Source: Balanoglossus misakiensis (lineage: Eukaryota; Hemichordata). Taken from it: 64,000 nt of DNA. A program made the position numbers and the translations under genes. Below the pieces are notes generated by a model. That model had not been told where the DNA came from and searched no databases. It was given only the letters and a program-made list of their open reading frames with translations. The stretch lies in assembly GCA_040954595.2 (NCBI GenBank), contig CM082595.2, positions 6,262,001 to 6,326,000 of the forward strand, in the 5' to 3' direction. Below, piece after piece: positions 8,881 through 19,248 of the stretch (positions are counted from its first letter, which is position 1; each line of letters begins with the position of its first letter).

Positions 8881-11800
8881 ATGGGGCAGCGAGGTGAGGT
8901 GGAACTCCAGCCAAGTTCAAAGTTTTGGTTGGCCAAAAAGGTGAAAGACTTCAATATACTGAGTTTTACACACCGGTTCTACGTGGCCACAGACCAGAGT
9001 TATATAACAGCCGACGATGATAATCACCTTGGCGAGAGGTAGGCACGGTACTTGTTTATCAGTAAGGGCAAAGGGGGCGGGGCAACCTCGTGCTTCACGA
9101 GCCCAGTCAATCACTGCTGCATGTCTCTGACGAAGGACCTGCGACAAAACTAGTGTTGGTTGGTCAAAAATATGAAAGAAATCAACGTTCTGAGTTTATG
9201 CACGCTGAGTCTACGTCGTCAAATGATTCCTAAAGTACATTAATTAACAGGTAACGATGATAACATCACGAGAGGTCATGTTTACCTGTAGTCCGACGAA
9301 AGGGGGCGTGGCTCGGTGTCACTGCCAAGCATGGACGTCTTGCTTGAAGACTGGCCACTGCACGTGCGATTGGAGCGGATTTCATCATGCAGACCCACAG
9401 TTATTAATCATTGACCTGGTGTGTCCTGGAGGTGTGAACTCCCCCCCCCCCCTCACCCCGGCAGTTGTCAGGTTGTTCGACAGTAACTGATACTGCCAAG
9501 TGTTTTTGCCACTGTTCTCAGTCATAATGAAATGTACTACATGTATATTTGGGGTCATGTCAGGAGCAAACAGTTTTCCCCCATTCACAGCAAACCCTGC
9601 TCCCCTTACCAGTGTTCTATCCAGAATGGCGTCAACAAGGCGGATACGTCCCCCATTGATACAAAAAATGTATGGAGGGACCACTTCCTGATAGGTATGG
9701 CACTAGGCAGTGCTTGTAAGGGATAGACCATTTGACATCCTGGGGAGGGGTCTGGAAGTATCTGTTTTCTATTGGGAATCTTCTAAATTTTCCCCTCCCC
9801 CACTCAAACGAATCCTGGTGTAGTGCCAGTGGCATGTAGCGCGATATTTGCAATACATAAAGTGTATACTAGCAAGGTGTTGCGATAAATCAACATGTAG
9901 TGTGCGATGTTTATGCACATGGTTATCAAAATACAGTCACCCCCCCCCCCCCCCCTCTTACAGTCAGAAATTACGTTTACTGTGCACATATTTTCATAAT
10001 CCACAGTCCCTAAGTACCACAATAGCGACCTTAGGTCACTGCATGCATACAGTGCCCTGCAGCATCTGGAGCATACCAATATCAGAATTTGTTTTCCAGC
10101 GTCATATTTTGAAGTGTTTCTGTCAAGGTTTTTGTCTACCACTGTGAATGTTGCATCGCTATTAATTCTTTATTTTATGTTGTGGGGATGTAAATTGTGG
10201 AGCTTGTAATTGATTGCTTTTCTGTGACGACAGCTTGAAATGTACATGATTGATTTATTGAACAATTTTTTCTTATCTCCACAGTGCAGGCGACAAATCG
10301 AGCTTTGTATGCATTGGCGTTGAGAAGAGTACATACGGACAGTGTTTGGACCGATCGAGTGACAAAAAGGAGTTTTTACTGTTCATCTAGGAGATTCAAC
10401 ACAATGGAAAAGGTGAGTTAAATGTATTATACAGTATATAGTGCTTATGTTTTGAGTTCGGGGATATTTGAGTGGCTTGTAGTGGAACTATGCAACATTT
10501 GTAATAATTGTGATGTTCATTTGCGCCAAATCAAGCAAGTCAATATAGCTGCAAAACTTCATGAATCCTGTGAGAAATTTTGAATTCTTCCATTGTTTAC
10601 CAGCCTGTGTTGCATTTGTCCAGCTTGTGAATATCATAAATTATAAACAAAAATGTAGAAATAAGCTTCAAGCTAAATTAGTTATTCTATAGGTGTCAAA
10701 CAATTAGACAATCTTTTGGGAAACTCTTTGGAAAAGTTCTGGGACATGTACAAACTTTAATTCTCAGACTGGTAGATTTAGACTTAATTAAACTGATGGA
10801 AAATGTCTCTATATCTGACACCAGGTCCAAAGTGCAGCACTCCCCCCTTTGCTTTTATTCAGACTTTACTTACAGATCCTGTTGGTTGAAATACACTTTC
10901 TTTCTGCTGGTTTAATTTCCAGAGTGTGCCCTGGTTTAGAGTCAAAGGTCTTATTGCAGCCCCTTTTACACCAATGACCAAAGATGGGTAAGTATATACA
11001 CATATATCCCTAATGAATTACACAAAACATTCACAAAGACCCAAGCATACATGTATTTAAGTCGCATGCACAAAAGAGAGTTTGAGCATACATGCATGTT
11101 GATGTACCAATATATAATTTGCTGTGTGAGACTTGGTGGCAATATATTCCACATAGGTTGCCATAGAAACATGGTACTTATAACCATGAATCATGCAAAT
11201 ACAATGCTCTCATTCTAGATCTTGCACTGTTTTGTCATGGAGTCCTATTATATGAAGTATAAGGACTGTTTTATGTACGTGTTTGGTAAATGCAGTATTC
11301 AAAATTATGCTTTTGCTGGTCTATTATATCGGATTTTAAAGCGATTAAGTAGATTATTTGACGTGTTTTGTTGTGAGCTTCTCAACAGTTTGTGTCCTGC
11401 AACATATGTGACACACCAAACAAATGGTTCATGCTAAGGGTTATAGAGATCAAAGTGCAGAATGTGACTTGTCCACGGTTGACACGGCGACCTATGATTT
11501 CTACATAAGAAAATAAAACTATAGTCCCCACACAGTAGCTTATCTGTGCTGATCGTAAGTGGGGGTATTGACCTAGGTCATTGAGGGTTGTCATGCACGC
11601 ATGGTCAAGTTTGTATTCATAATTGCAGAAGCTCATGTCTCAAAAGAGATTCCTAGAATAGAGAGGGGGGTTGGTGAAAAGGCAGTGATTAATTGACAGA
11701 ATTGAGTGGGCTAAACATGCCAGTACTAGTACCCCATAATGGGCCTAAGTTTGTACATGTTATCATTTTTTAAACCAAGGTGCATTGCTTTTTGACCACA

Positions 11801-13377
11801 AGCCTCATATTATATGCTGTCTGCACCTCCCCCCATTATAAAGTCACATATTAATCAAGGAAATGAATTTGACAGCCAAAAATTTTTAGTCCTAAAATTG
11901 TATGTTAAGACAGTCTTCATACTGCTATAAAATGTTAGTCTTCATACTGCTATAAAATGTTAAATATTCTGAATTTTTTTACAAGCTAGCACTCCTATAG
12001 TGAAAAATCTGGCAATAGAGAGGGCAATGTACTTGGTATAGCTACTGACCTCTCTTTTTTTTTCATTCCAGAGAAGTTGACTTCACAAAAATTGATGGTT
12101 TGGTCGATAAACTTTGTAATGATGGCATCTATAGTGTCTATGGTAAGTTTTCTTTCCCACATAAATTTCTGTGATCATGGCCCATATGACTTTTGTTTAA
12201 CATTTTCATCATGTGTGAATGGTAATTTTGCCATGGAAATAAGGTTTTCATTAGACAACCAACAGCTAAACAGCATAGATGAAAAATGTTATCTGTAAAA
12301 AGCCAGTTTTAAGATGAAAATAATGTTACCGTAACAACTATGATTTGTAATTTTCAAATATGCTTTGAGATGATGATGATGATGATGATGATGATATTTT
12401 TTTTGGATTGCAGTGAATGGAACTACAGGAGAAGGGTTTTCATTGTCAGTTGAAGAAAGGAAAAAACTTGCTGAGAAATGGATGGCTGTAGGGAAAGACA
12501 GGTACAGAAGTTACTTTGTCAAAAAATAGTATGATGCATACACCGGTATATTATCATGCTGTCAACTGAGGAGATGCACTATTTTCCTACAATTATTAGC
12601 TTGATGTGAAAAAGAGTGAATGCATCCATTTTGAAATAAGTTCTTTCTTGTTCTTTGCAGATTTTCAAATTCCATAATACTTCAAGTTGGTACTGGAAAT
12701 CTGAAAACAACCCAGGAACTGGTAGGTGCATACATGTAGAACATATAAATCCATAATCTATGCTTGGCAAGAAATTATCGACTGCTCAAAGTGACATGAA
12801 TGCCATTTTAAGAGACAACGGATATAATTGAAAATTATCCCCTTTCTCCCTCATCTTGGAGAAGTTTATTTCATCTTTAGTCGCAAACAAAATTATCTCA
12901 TTCTGCAAAGAGTCATTTTTGACCAGCATCTTCAGTTATGCATCAACGTCATTTTCGTACACTCAGTGTCCTAATACAAATATTCTACTGTATGTATTTT
13001 TAACATCACAAAAAGATCAATAGAGTGACATTGCCCTTAACAGACAAAATTCTGTGTGGAATAATTCATTGATATCGGCCATATGGTATCAAAAATTCAT
13101 AGCTGGTGAAAAATGTGAAGTTTTGATTTTATTTTCTAGGCAACACACGCAGAAGAGATTGGTGTTCCAGCAATTGCTGCCATCCCCACTGTTCCGCTCA
13201 GACCGAATAATGTCGGTAGGTCCTAAGTGTTCTTTGCTGTCTTTATGTGTGATGCCAAACACCTTGAGGTGCAGTGTTGCTTGTTATGTTATCAACTCTT
13301 TTTCTTAGCTCGCTCAAAATTCTCGTATCTCGTAGTACTGTTACCACCACCACCACCACCACCACCACCATCATCAC

Positions 13378-13433
<56 letters not shown>

Positions 13434-16400
13434 CCATATGGTTACTTACACTGTGATATCACCAGTGGATTACTAGTATGTTTGAAATCTGAATATGTTC
13501 TGTATTGCAGAGGACATTGTAGCGTATCTGAAACAGGTCGGGGCAGCTGCTCCAAACACAGCTCTATTCTATTATCATTTTATGGAACTGACTGGTGTAA
13601 CATGTGAGTACATGTATTTGCAGTTAGTCATTACTACAAGTGGACCCAATACCACCTATGAATGATAAGTTAAAGGCCATTCTCAACAGTGGGTCAAATC
13701 TTTTGTTTCCAATAAACAGCTATGTGCTAACACAAAGGATTTCTTATTTGCCTTCACTGTTCTGCCCTGGGATCGAGAAAATGGCCTTTAACGTATATTA
13801 CATGTGACATATGTGCTTTTTGAAATTTTCCCATGCGATTATCCATCTCAAAATTGTCTGTGTGTGTTAAAGATTCGTAAGTCAGTTTGAGTAGAAATGC
13901 AGAAGTTTTACTCAGATATTTGTTACAAATATGAGCCCTCACTCAGATAGCCTTGGCTAAGTTTCAGATTCAACTAAGTGACGTACTTGTTTCATTGTAT
14001 TGCCTCTTATAAAGTGACATACCCACAAAATAATTTGCCACAGCAGGGTTGGACATGTCTTTTTGCTCAATATTTGATATCAAGCGACTGCCATATTTAC
14101 TAATTCTTGAAACTCAGAAATTCTGTGTTATTTCATAGTTGCCATGGAAACTCTGCTCGATGCTGTTAAAGATCAAGTACCCACTTTCCATGGAATGAAA
14201 TTCACCAGTATAGACATGTATGATCTATCCCGATGTCTTCAACACAGTGGTGGGAAGTATCAAGTTTTCAGTTCCAGAGATGAAGTAAGAATTTTAATAT
14301 ACCATATATTTAAGAGATTGTACTAGTTTAACCATATGAACATTTGATTGATGCTTGGCAGCCATTGTGTTTTTGTAGTGGAGATTTTAAAATGCTGGCA
14401 TAAGTGCTAGGCAAGTGCCAGCATAATATCACAAAAACTGCTGAGCAAAATTGCAAGCACAAAGCCAGTATGCATCCTGTGCACTGCCATATTCAGAATG
14501 AATGCAATGTTCAATAATTGCCCAGAAGTTAGAATTTAATGATTCATTTCTTCTGTTCTAGCTACTCTTGCCTTCTTTGCTTCTCGGTGGCCAGGCCTTT
14601 GTTGGCAGGTAAGCTGTTGTCCATCATGCGTATTTAGAATTGAAAAAAATACTTCAAAACAACAACATATAAGCGATACAAGTACAGGATACAAGCAGGG
14701 TTAAATGAAATTACTTCTTACATTTATGTGAAAAAGAGAGTAAAAAATATTACAAATCACATTGAAAGGGCTTAGGCCATTTTGTTTCATACTGATTTGA
14801 AGTTTTCCTGTATTTTGAAACTTTTCACTCAACAGAACATATTTCTGTGATCTGCCCCTTGGGTATATAATTCTGAACTATAGGCCACATTGAAATACTG
14901 TATGATTTTTTACAGTACTCACAACTTCCTTGGAAAATTTAACAATAAAATTGTTGACGCTTTTACCCGAGGCGATATGGAGAAGGCCAGGGAGTTACAG
15001 GTAGGATTTAAGACTGCAAATGTGGTGGTGTCATTGATACAATCATTTTATGATATTAAATAATAATTTCTTGAATTTAAACATTTGTATGACTCGGTAT
15101 TTTTTGAAAGAAAAATAATAGCCTGGATGTTATAGCTTATGGACTGAATTCAGATGAGTGTGCCCTCTCACAAATATATTTTTAAAAGTTTTGAGTCAAT
15201 TTGAGGGTTTCTTAAATTTCTCTCCTATACCTTTGCATGTAGTGTGGATAATGTTCTTGAGTCACCAGTGAGTTTGTTGAGTCAGTGGCGTGTCATATAC
15301 ATGTAGGCTTAGAAGGCACACAGATTCAGACCCAGTTGAGTGAGGCAGTCATAAAGTGTGATATGTATATCTGAACCCAGTGAAAAGACACAAGACAAAA
15401 AGGAGTTTTATAACTTGATGTAGGTGACTCCATTAACATTCTAAAGACATTTAGAAACTTTAATCTATTAATGTTTTTTTTAACAGTTTCAACAGCACAA
15501 GGTCATCGCCATACTTAGGAAATATGGTAAGTGTCGAGCTCATTGATAATGAATCTAAATCAACCGCAGTGTTATTTATTAAAGTTTACTAAGTTTTGGT
15601 GTACTGGTTTACAAAGAAATTTGGTTTCACGTGGTGGGTGAAAGCTTATTTTGTAAATATTGCGAGTTTCTGTAAAGTATGGAAAATTCTGCAACATTAA
15701 AGGTATACAGTCACCTCCAATTTACATACGCCCATATATGGCTGAAATGGCGTATTTGTGCGTTCTAAAGAACATAAGGCGGCGCTCTTTTTTTTCGCGT
15801 GTGCCACCCACTGAAAATCTGTCATTGGCTAGATCTCAATTTGCCATAGTAACTATAGCTAATTTTCCATAGGTGACCGTATACCTTTAACATCTGTGAG
15901 AAGGCCTGCAAATATGTGCCTTATTAGAATGCATCTAAGCTAGAAGCTTAAAACTAATTTTAGCTTATATGTGAACACATGCAAGCTAATCATACTATGT
16001 ACTTCTGTCTTGTCTGTTTGCATGCTATAATATCTGTCAAGATTAATAACCCAGTGTAATACGACTTAATTACCAAGTTACTGTTCTGAGTCGAAGCTAG
16101 GAATGCTGCCACTTATCATTTGAGTGTCTGACAGCATTTGAAAGTAAGAATCGTTCTCAAACTCAAATGTATCCAAATGTTGTTTTGGATCCATTACAAT
16201 CAACTTGTATTTTTGTACTTAACTCGGACCTGCATGTACACGTACAAATGTACTGTACACCTAGCAAGAAACCAAATGCTCTATACCACTTGCCCAAATC
16301 TCCATTTCCAAAATTGTTGACTCAGTAACATAGCAAAGAAGTGTGCATAGTAGAAGTGGCGTTTAGTAAGCTAAAATACGTACTTCAATCCTATAATAAG

Positions 16401-17129
16401 TAACAACCCATTTCTTGATGTTATATGCAACTAGTATTGAGTGTAGCACTGTTGGTGAAATGTATGTTCACAAGCAGACATTGACACTTGCACAGTGACA
16501 GTGACAGTGACTGTCATCCTCTTACTTCCATCTGAATACTTCATGCTGGTTAGGGGCATATGCATTAGAATAACTGCATTGTGGGGAAAAAGTCAACATT
16601 TGTAGAGAGATGCACATTGCCTTAATTAATTGGTGGCTTCTGGTTCTGTAATGTCTGTCTAATTTATCTGTGTGCGCTGTTGATTGTATTTTTTGAGCTG
16701 TATTGTTGTATGTTTATCTTTGCAACTGTATATTGTGGGTAAAAAGTTAACATGTCATGTTTCTAGAGAGTTGCAAATTGCTTTAAATTAATTGGTGGTT
16801 TCTGGTTCTGTAAGGTCTGTCTAATTAATCTGTGTGCGCTTTTGATCGTCTTCATCTTAAAATTCTGTGGACCCCATGAGATTCTAATCACTCACTTAGG
16901 GAACAAAAATCTAATAATGCAGGGAGATTTGCCATAATGTTCTATGCTTTACATTTAGTGACGTGTTTCTATGACAGGTGGGGATCCTGGCGTATTAAAA
17001 TCTTTAATGTATCTGAGTGGGTATGATGTTGGCCCCCCAAGACACCCATGTCGAACACTAACGGATGACCAGATAGAGGCTATGAAGAAAGACCTGGAGG
17101 GTATAAAATATTTTGAAATGACCAAGTAA
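8881..17129 (+). CDS. NPL: N-acetylneuraminate lyase
   Basis: Cleaves sialic acid (N-acetylneuraminate) to N-acetylmannosamine and pyruvate through a Schiff base. Core exons: 10,285-10,412, 10,923-10,987, 12,072-12,142, 12,414-12,501, 12,661-12,721, 13,140-13,215, 13,511-13,603, 14,139-14,284, 14,562-14,608, 14,916-15,000, 15,487-15,526, 16,978-17,129 (TAA); all phases agree. Counting from ATG 10,404 the protein is 310 aa, close to the usual length of about 320. Motifs in order: GTTGEG (51-56), FYYH (143-146, catalytic Tyr), GMKFTS with Schiff-base Lys175, then GGQAFVGSTHN and GPPR near the end. A 13-nt exon 8881-8893 (ATGGGGCAGCGAG, donor GTGAGG) joins in frame to exon 10,285 and would add 44 Arg-rich residues (354 aa in all). 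The family is sure; which start is used is open. The alternative HOGA1-type aldolase is less likely, given the NPL-like GTTGEG/GMKF/GPPR set. Confidence 0.93.
8923..9312 (+). repeat. Diverged tandem duplication with GC boxes, NPL intron 1
   Basis: Unit 1 (8923-9083) and unit 2 (9154-9312) share, in order, TTGGTTGG(C/T)CAAAAA, GAAAGA, CTGAGTTT, TCTACGT, GATGATAA, GAGAGGT and AAAGGGGGCG(G/T)GGC. The last word in each unit is an Sp/KLF-type GC box. The pair lies just after the putative first NPL exon. Confidence 0.65.
9441..9452 (+). repeat. Poly-C run
   Basis: Twelve C in a row in NPL intron 1. A second run of 16 C lies at 9940-9955. Such runs are prone to length error in sequencing. Confidence 0.9.
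11912..11961 (+). repeat. Exact 25-bp tandem duplication
   Basis: AGTCTTCATACTGCTATAAA plus ATGTT occurs twice head to tail with no mismatch, in the NPL intron before exon 12,072. The identity suggests a recent duplication. Confidence 0.85.
12369..12395 (+). repeat. (GAT)9 microsatellite before a splice acceptor
   Basis: Nine GAT units end 18 bases before NPL exon 12,414-12,501. Between them are only a T run and TTGGATTGCAG, so the array occupies the usual branch-point zone. Confidence 0.85.
13342..13435 (+). repeat. (ACC)n(ATC)n microsatellite
   Basis: About ten ACC units pass into about twenty ATC units in the NPL intron between exons 13,140-13,215 and 13,511-13,603. The apparent Ser-, Met- and Ile-rich frames through it are repeat artefacts. 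Confidence 0.9.
13670..13791 (-). repeat. MITE-like repeat, family C copy 2
   Basis: Inverted copy of the 1424-1545 element: TTAAAGGCCATTCTCAACAG at the left, GATCGAGAAAATGGCCTTTAA at the right with one extra A run. It lies in the NPL intron after exon 13,511-13,603. Confidence 0.75.
15697..15890 (+). repeat. MITE-like repeat, family E, longest copy
   Basis: 194 bp with ends TTAAAGGTATACAGTCACCT and AGGTGACCGTATACCTTTAA, which are inverted repeats. The interior contains GCGGCGCTC and GTGCCACCCACTGAAAATC. Partial relatives are at 2394-2515 (inverted) and 48,791-48,882. Confidence 0.8.
16575..16855 (+). repeat. Diverged tandem duplication in last NPL intron
   Basis: Units at about 16,575-16,690 and 16,728-16,855 share AATTAATTGGTGG, TTCTGGTTCTGTAA, GTCTGTCTAATT and ATCTGTGTGCGCT in the same order. 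The period is about 160 bp. Confidence 0.75.
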
Positions 17130-17165
17130 ATGGAACTATACATCAATGGAAAATCCATGTGTTAA

Positions 17166-17940
17166 TTGTCAGCAGTGACTACAGTGTTCTACCAAGGAAT
17201 TTCTAATCTAATAATTAATTAATACATTAATTATAACAGTACTGGGTTATTTGGGGTCAGCATTGACTACAGTAACAGTGTTCTACCAAGGAATGTTGGC
17301 TAATTTGATAATAATTAATTAATACATTAATTATAACACCTAATACTCGTACTGAGCTATTTGGGAGGTCATGAAACTCATTTAATATGCTGTTGCCATA
17401 TCAGGACACTAATATTTTTAAATGAATATTTCACTGAGTTTGATGTAATTCTGTATATGTGGTACTAGGCTTTTTTGGAGGTCATTAACGTAAAATTAAT
17501 ATGTGCTAATGACGCAAAGGGACACCAGAAATTTTATTTTATCACTGAGCATTGCACCAGCGTGACACAGTTATTAATTCTCATTCTAATACAGTTCTGC
17601 ATGTGTGGTACTGGTCTTCTAGGAGGTCGGATGTAACAATAACTAATACATTTTATTTTATTTTATCCATAATGTGCTTTTACAAGATCAGTTTAAATGT
17701 CCAAAATTTCATTTGTGTTCAATGAGTATTGTACCAGCTTAAGACAATTTACATCTTTGGACAGTTTTGCATGTGTGATACTGGGCTTTTCTTGGAGGTG
17801 TTGTTACAAGAACTAATACATTTTATTTTATCTTATTTTATTTTTATTTCATCCATATTGTGATTTTGCGAGATCAGTTTCAACATCAAACATTTCACTT
17901 GTTTTCAATGAGTATTGTACCAGTTTGAAACAATTTTTAT
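17166..17940 (+). repeat. Degenerate tandem repeats in NPL 3' flank
   Basis: Two units (about 17,166-17,265 and 17,259-17,360) share TTCTACCAAGGAAT and AATTAATTAATACATTAATT. Three to four longer, looser units to 17,940 share GTGTGGTACTGG-like, GGAGGT, ACTAATACATTTTATTTTAT and GAGTATTGTACCAG. These lie just after the NPL stop codon and may be in its 3' UTR. Confidence 0.65.
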
Positions 17941-18124
17941 GGGTGTTTACCATTTATTCATTTTGGCGAGATTTTAACTCTCATATCCTACAAACGGGAT
18001 GGAAGTTGTGTGTGGTCGAACGTTGATTCACTATATATCCACATGTAGAATAACATAAACGGTGTCTTGTAGCAAACATGATTAGTGGGAAAAGGGCAGC
18101 GAGAGAGAAACTTTGTCCCTTTAA
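17941..18124 (+). repeat. Foldback repeat, family A, right-half copy
   Basis: Matches the right arm of the 23,831-24,185 element: GTTTACCATTTATTCATTTT, GGAAGTTGTGTGTGGTC, ATATATCCACATGTAGAATA, GGGCAGCGAGAGAG and the end TTTGTCCCTTTAA. The left arm is missing. Confidence 0.75.
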
Positions 18125-18440
18125 GATACTAGCACGGACACAGCAATATAATCATATTTACTTATACATTTAATTGCCAATATTTAAAAAGAGGATTATA
18201 CAATACATATCAGTTCATCAGTTTGGGTCTAAGAAATGTAACAGAAAATTTTATATTAAATGTCAAGTCCAATGTATTATTGTGTCAACTGTTTTTAATT
18301 TATGTTTCTATGAAAAATATCAGTTATACAGTAAATAAGATTGAATTTAAAACAAGAAATGCTATAACAAGAAATTGTGAAAGTTTTGTGAATAAAATGG
18401 ATAGTTTCAAAAAATGGATTTATAAAATGAATTGAAAAGA

Positions 18441-18446
18441 AATAAA
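18441..18446 (+). terminator. Candidate NPL poly(A) signal
   Basis: AATAAA followed by T-rich sequence. Another AATAAA lies at 18,801-18,806 and one near 18,769. Any of these would give a long 3' UTR (about 1.3-1.7 kb) that includes the repeats above. Confidence 0.35.
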
Positions 18447-18934
18447 TTTTTCATTTGTATGCTACGTCAATTATATGTGATTGAAGGATGTTTTTCTTGA
18501 AAGTAATAAGGAGTACAAGGTCTGGGGTTGGGGTTTATGGGGGAATAAGGACGGGTGCCAGATTTACTGCAGAAAAATCAGAATGATAAATAGAACTGTT
18601 CAGATTCATAGTAAAGATGGATTAAGGAAAAAAATATGATAACTAAGACCACACATATACTCTCAAGAATTGAACTTGTAAAATGGATGTTCTAACAGTA
18701 TTTCAAAAAAACGGTTTAGGGATTTAACAATTTTGTGCTATTTTTTGATTAACTATGAACATTTTATAATAAAGATATGTGCAGAGCTGCTTGTATGTGA
18801 AATAAAGAGATTTGTCAAGGTTGTACTGAACTTAACCTGTCGTCAGCAAAATTGACTGAGTACTACCGCCTACAAACAAAATATCTCTTACGTCTAGAGG
18901 GTCTAAGACTTATTTGGATTTGATGTTTTTGGGG

Positions 18935-19024
18935 AAACCCTTTCACGACCTTTTCCCCATACAGAGGTCCAGCATGGCCTTGGAGATCAATGGAGTTGGA
19001 CCAAACCATTGCCTTGAAAGGGTT
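18935..19024 (+). repeat. MITE-like repeat, family D copy 3
   Basis: Ends AACCCTTTCACGACC and GAAAGGGTTAA are inverted; the interior has GGTCCAGCATGG and TTGGACCAAACCATTG. It lies between the convergent 3' ends of NPL and the M13 peptidase gene. Confidence 0.7.
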
Positions 19025-19036
19025 AATTCTCAATAT

Positions 19037-19042
19037 TTTAAT
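19037..19042 (-). terminator. Candidate poly(A) signal of the M13 gene
   Basis: ATTAAA on the minus strand, about 210 bases after the M13 stop codon. No AATAAA was seen nearer on that strand. Confidence 0.3.
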
Positions 19043-19248
19043 TAAAGCACCTGGTACCTTGCATTGTCAGTGGTGCAATTGTTCTAGAGAAATGTTCCTG
19101 TTGTATACAGTGTATGTCTGCAAGCAGTAAATTACAAGGTGTGCCCTTGGCCATGCATAAGACAAAATAAAATGCAGAAATACGAATAAAAATCGGCAGA
19201 AAAAAAACACCAGTGCACAAATACTGTGGTCTGTCTTGCTTGGCGAAG

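Noticed and set aside
13227-13607. Ser-rich 126-codon frame and Met-, Val- or Ile-rich frames opposite or beside it
   Set aside because: Produced by the (ACC)n(ATC)n microsatellite in an NPL intron.
14144-14157. Exact RFX X-box word GTTGCCATGGAAAC
   Set aside because: It spans the start of an NPL coding exon (AMET codons), so coding constraint explains it as well as chance.
8881-17129. Identity as 4-hydroxy-2-oxoglutarate aldolase or dihydrodipicolinate synthase rather than NPL
   Set aside because: GTTGEG, FYYH, GMKF and GPPR context and length follow animal N-acetylneuraminate lyase, although the fold is shared.
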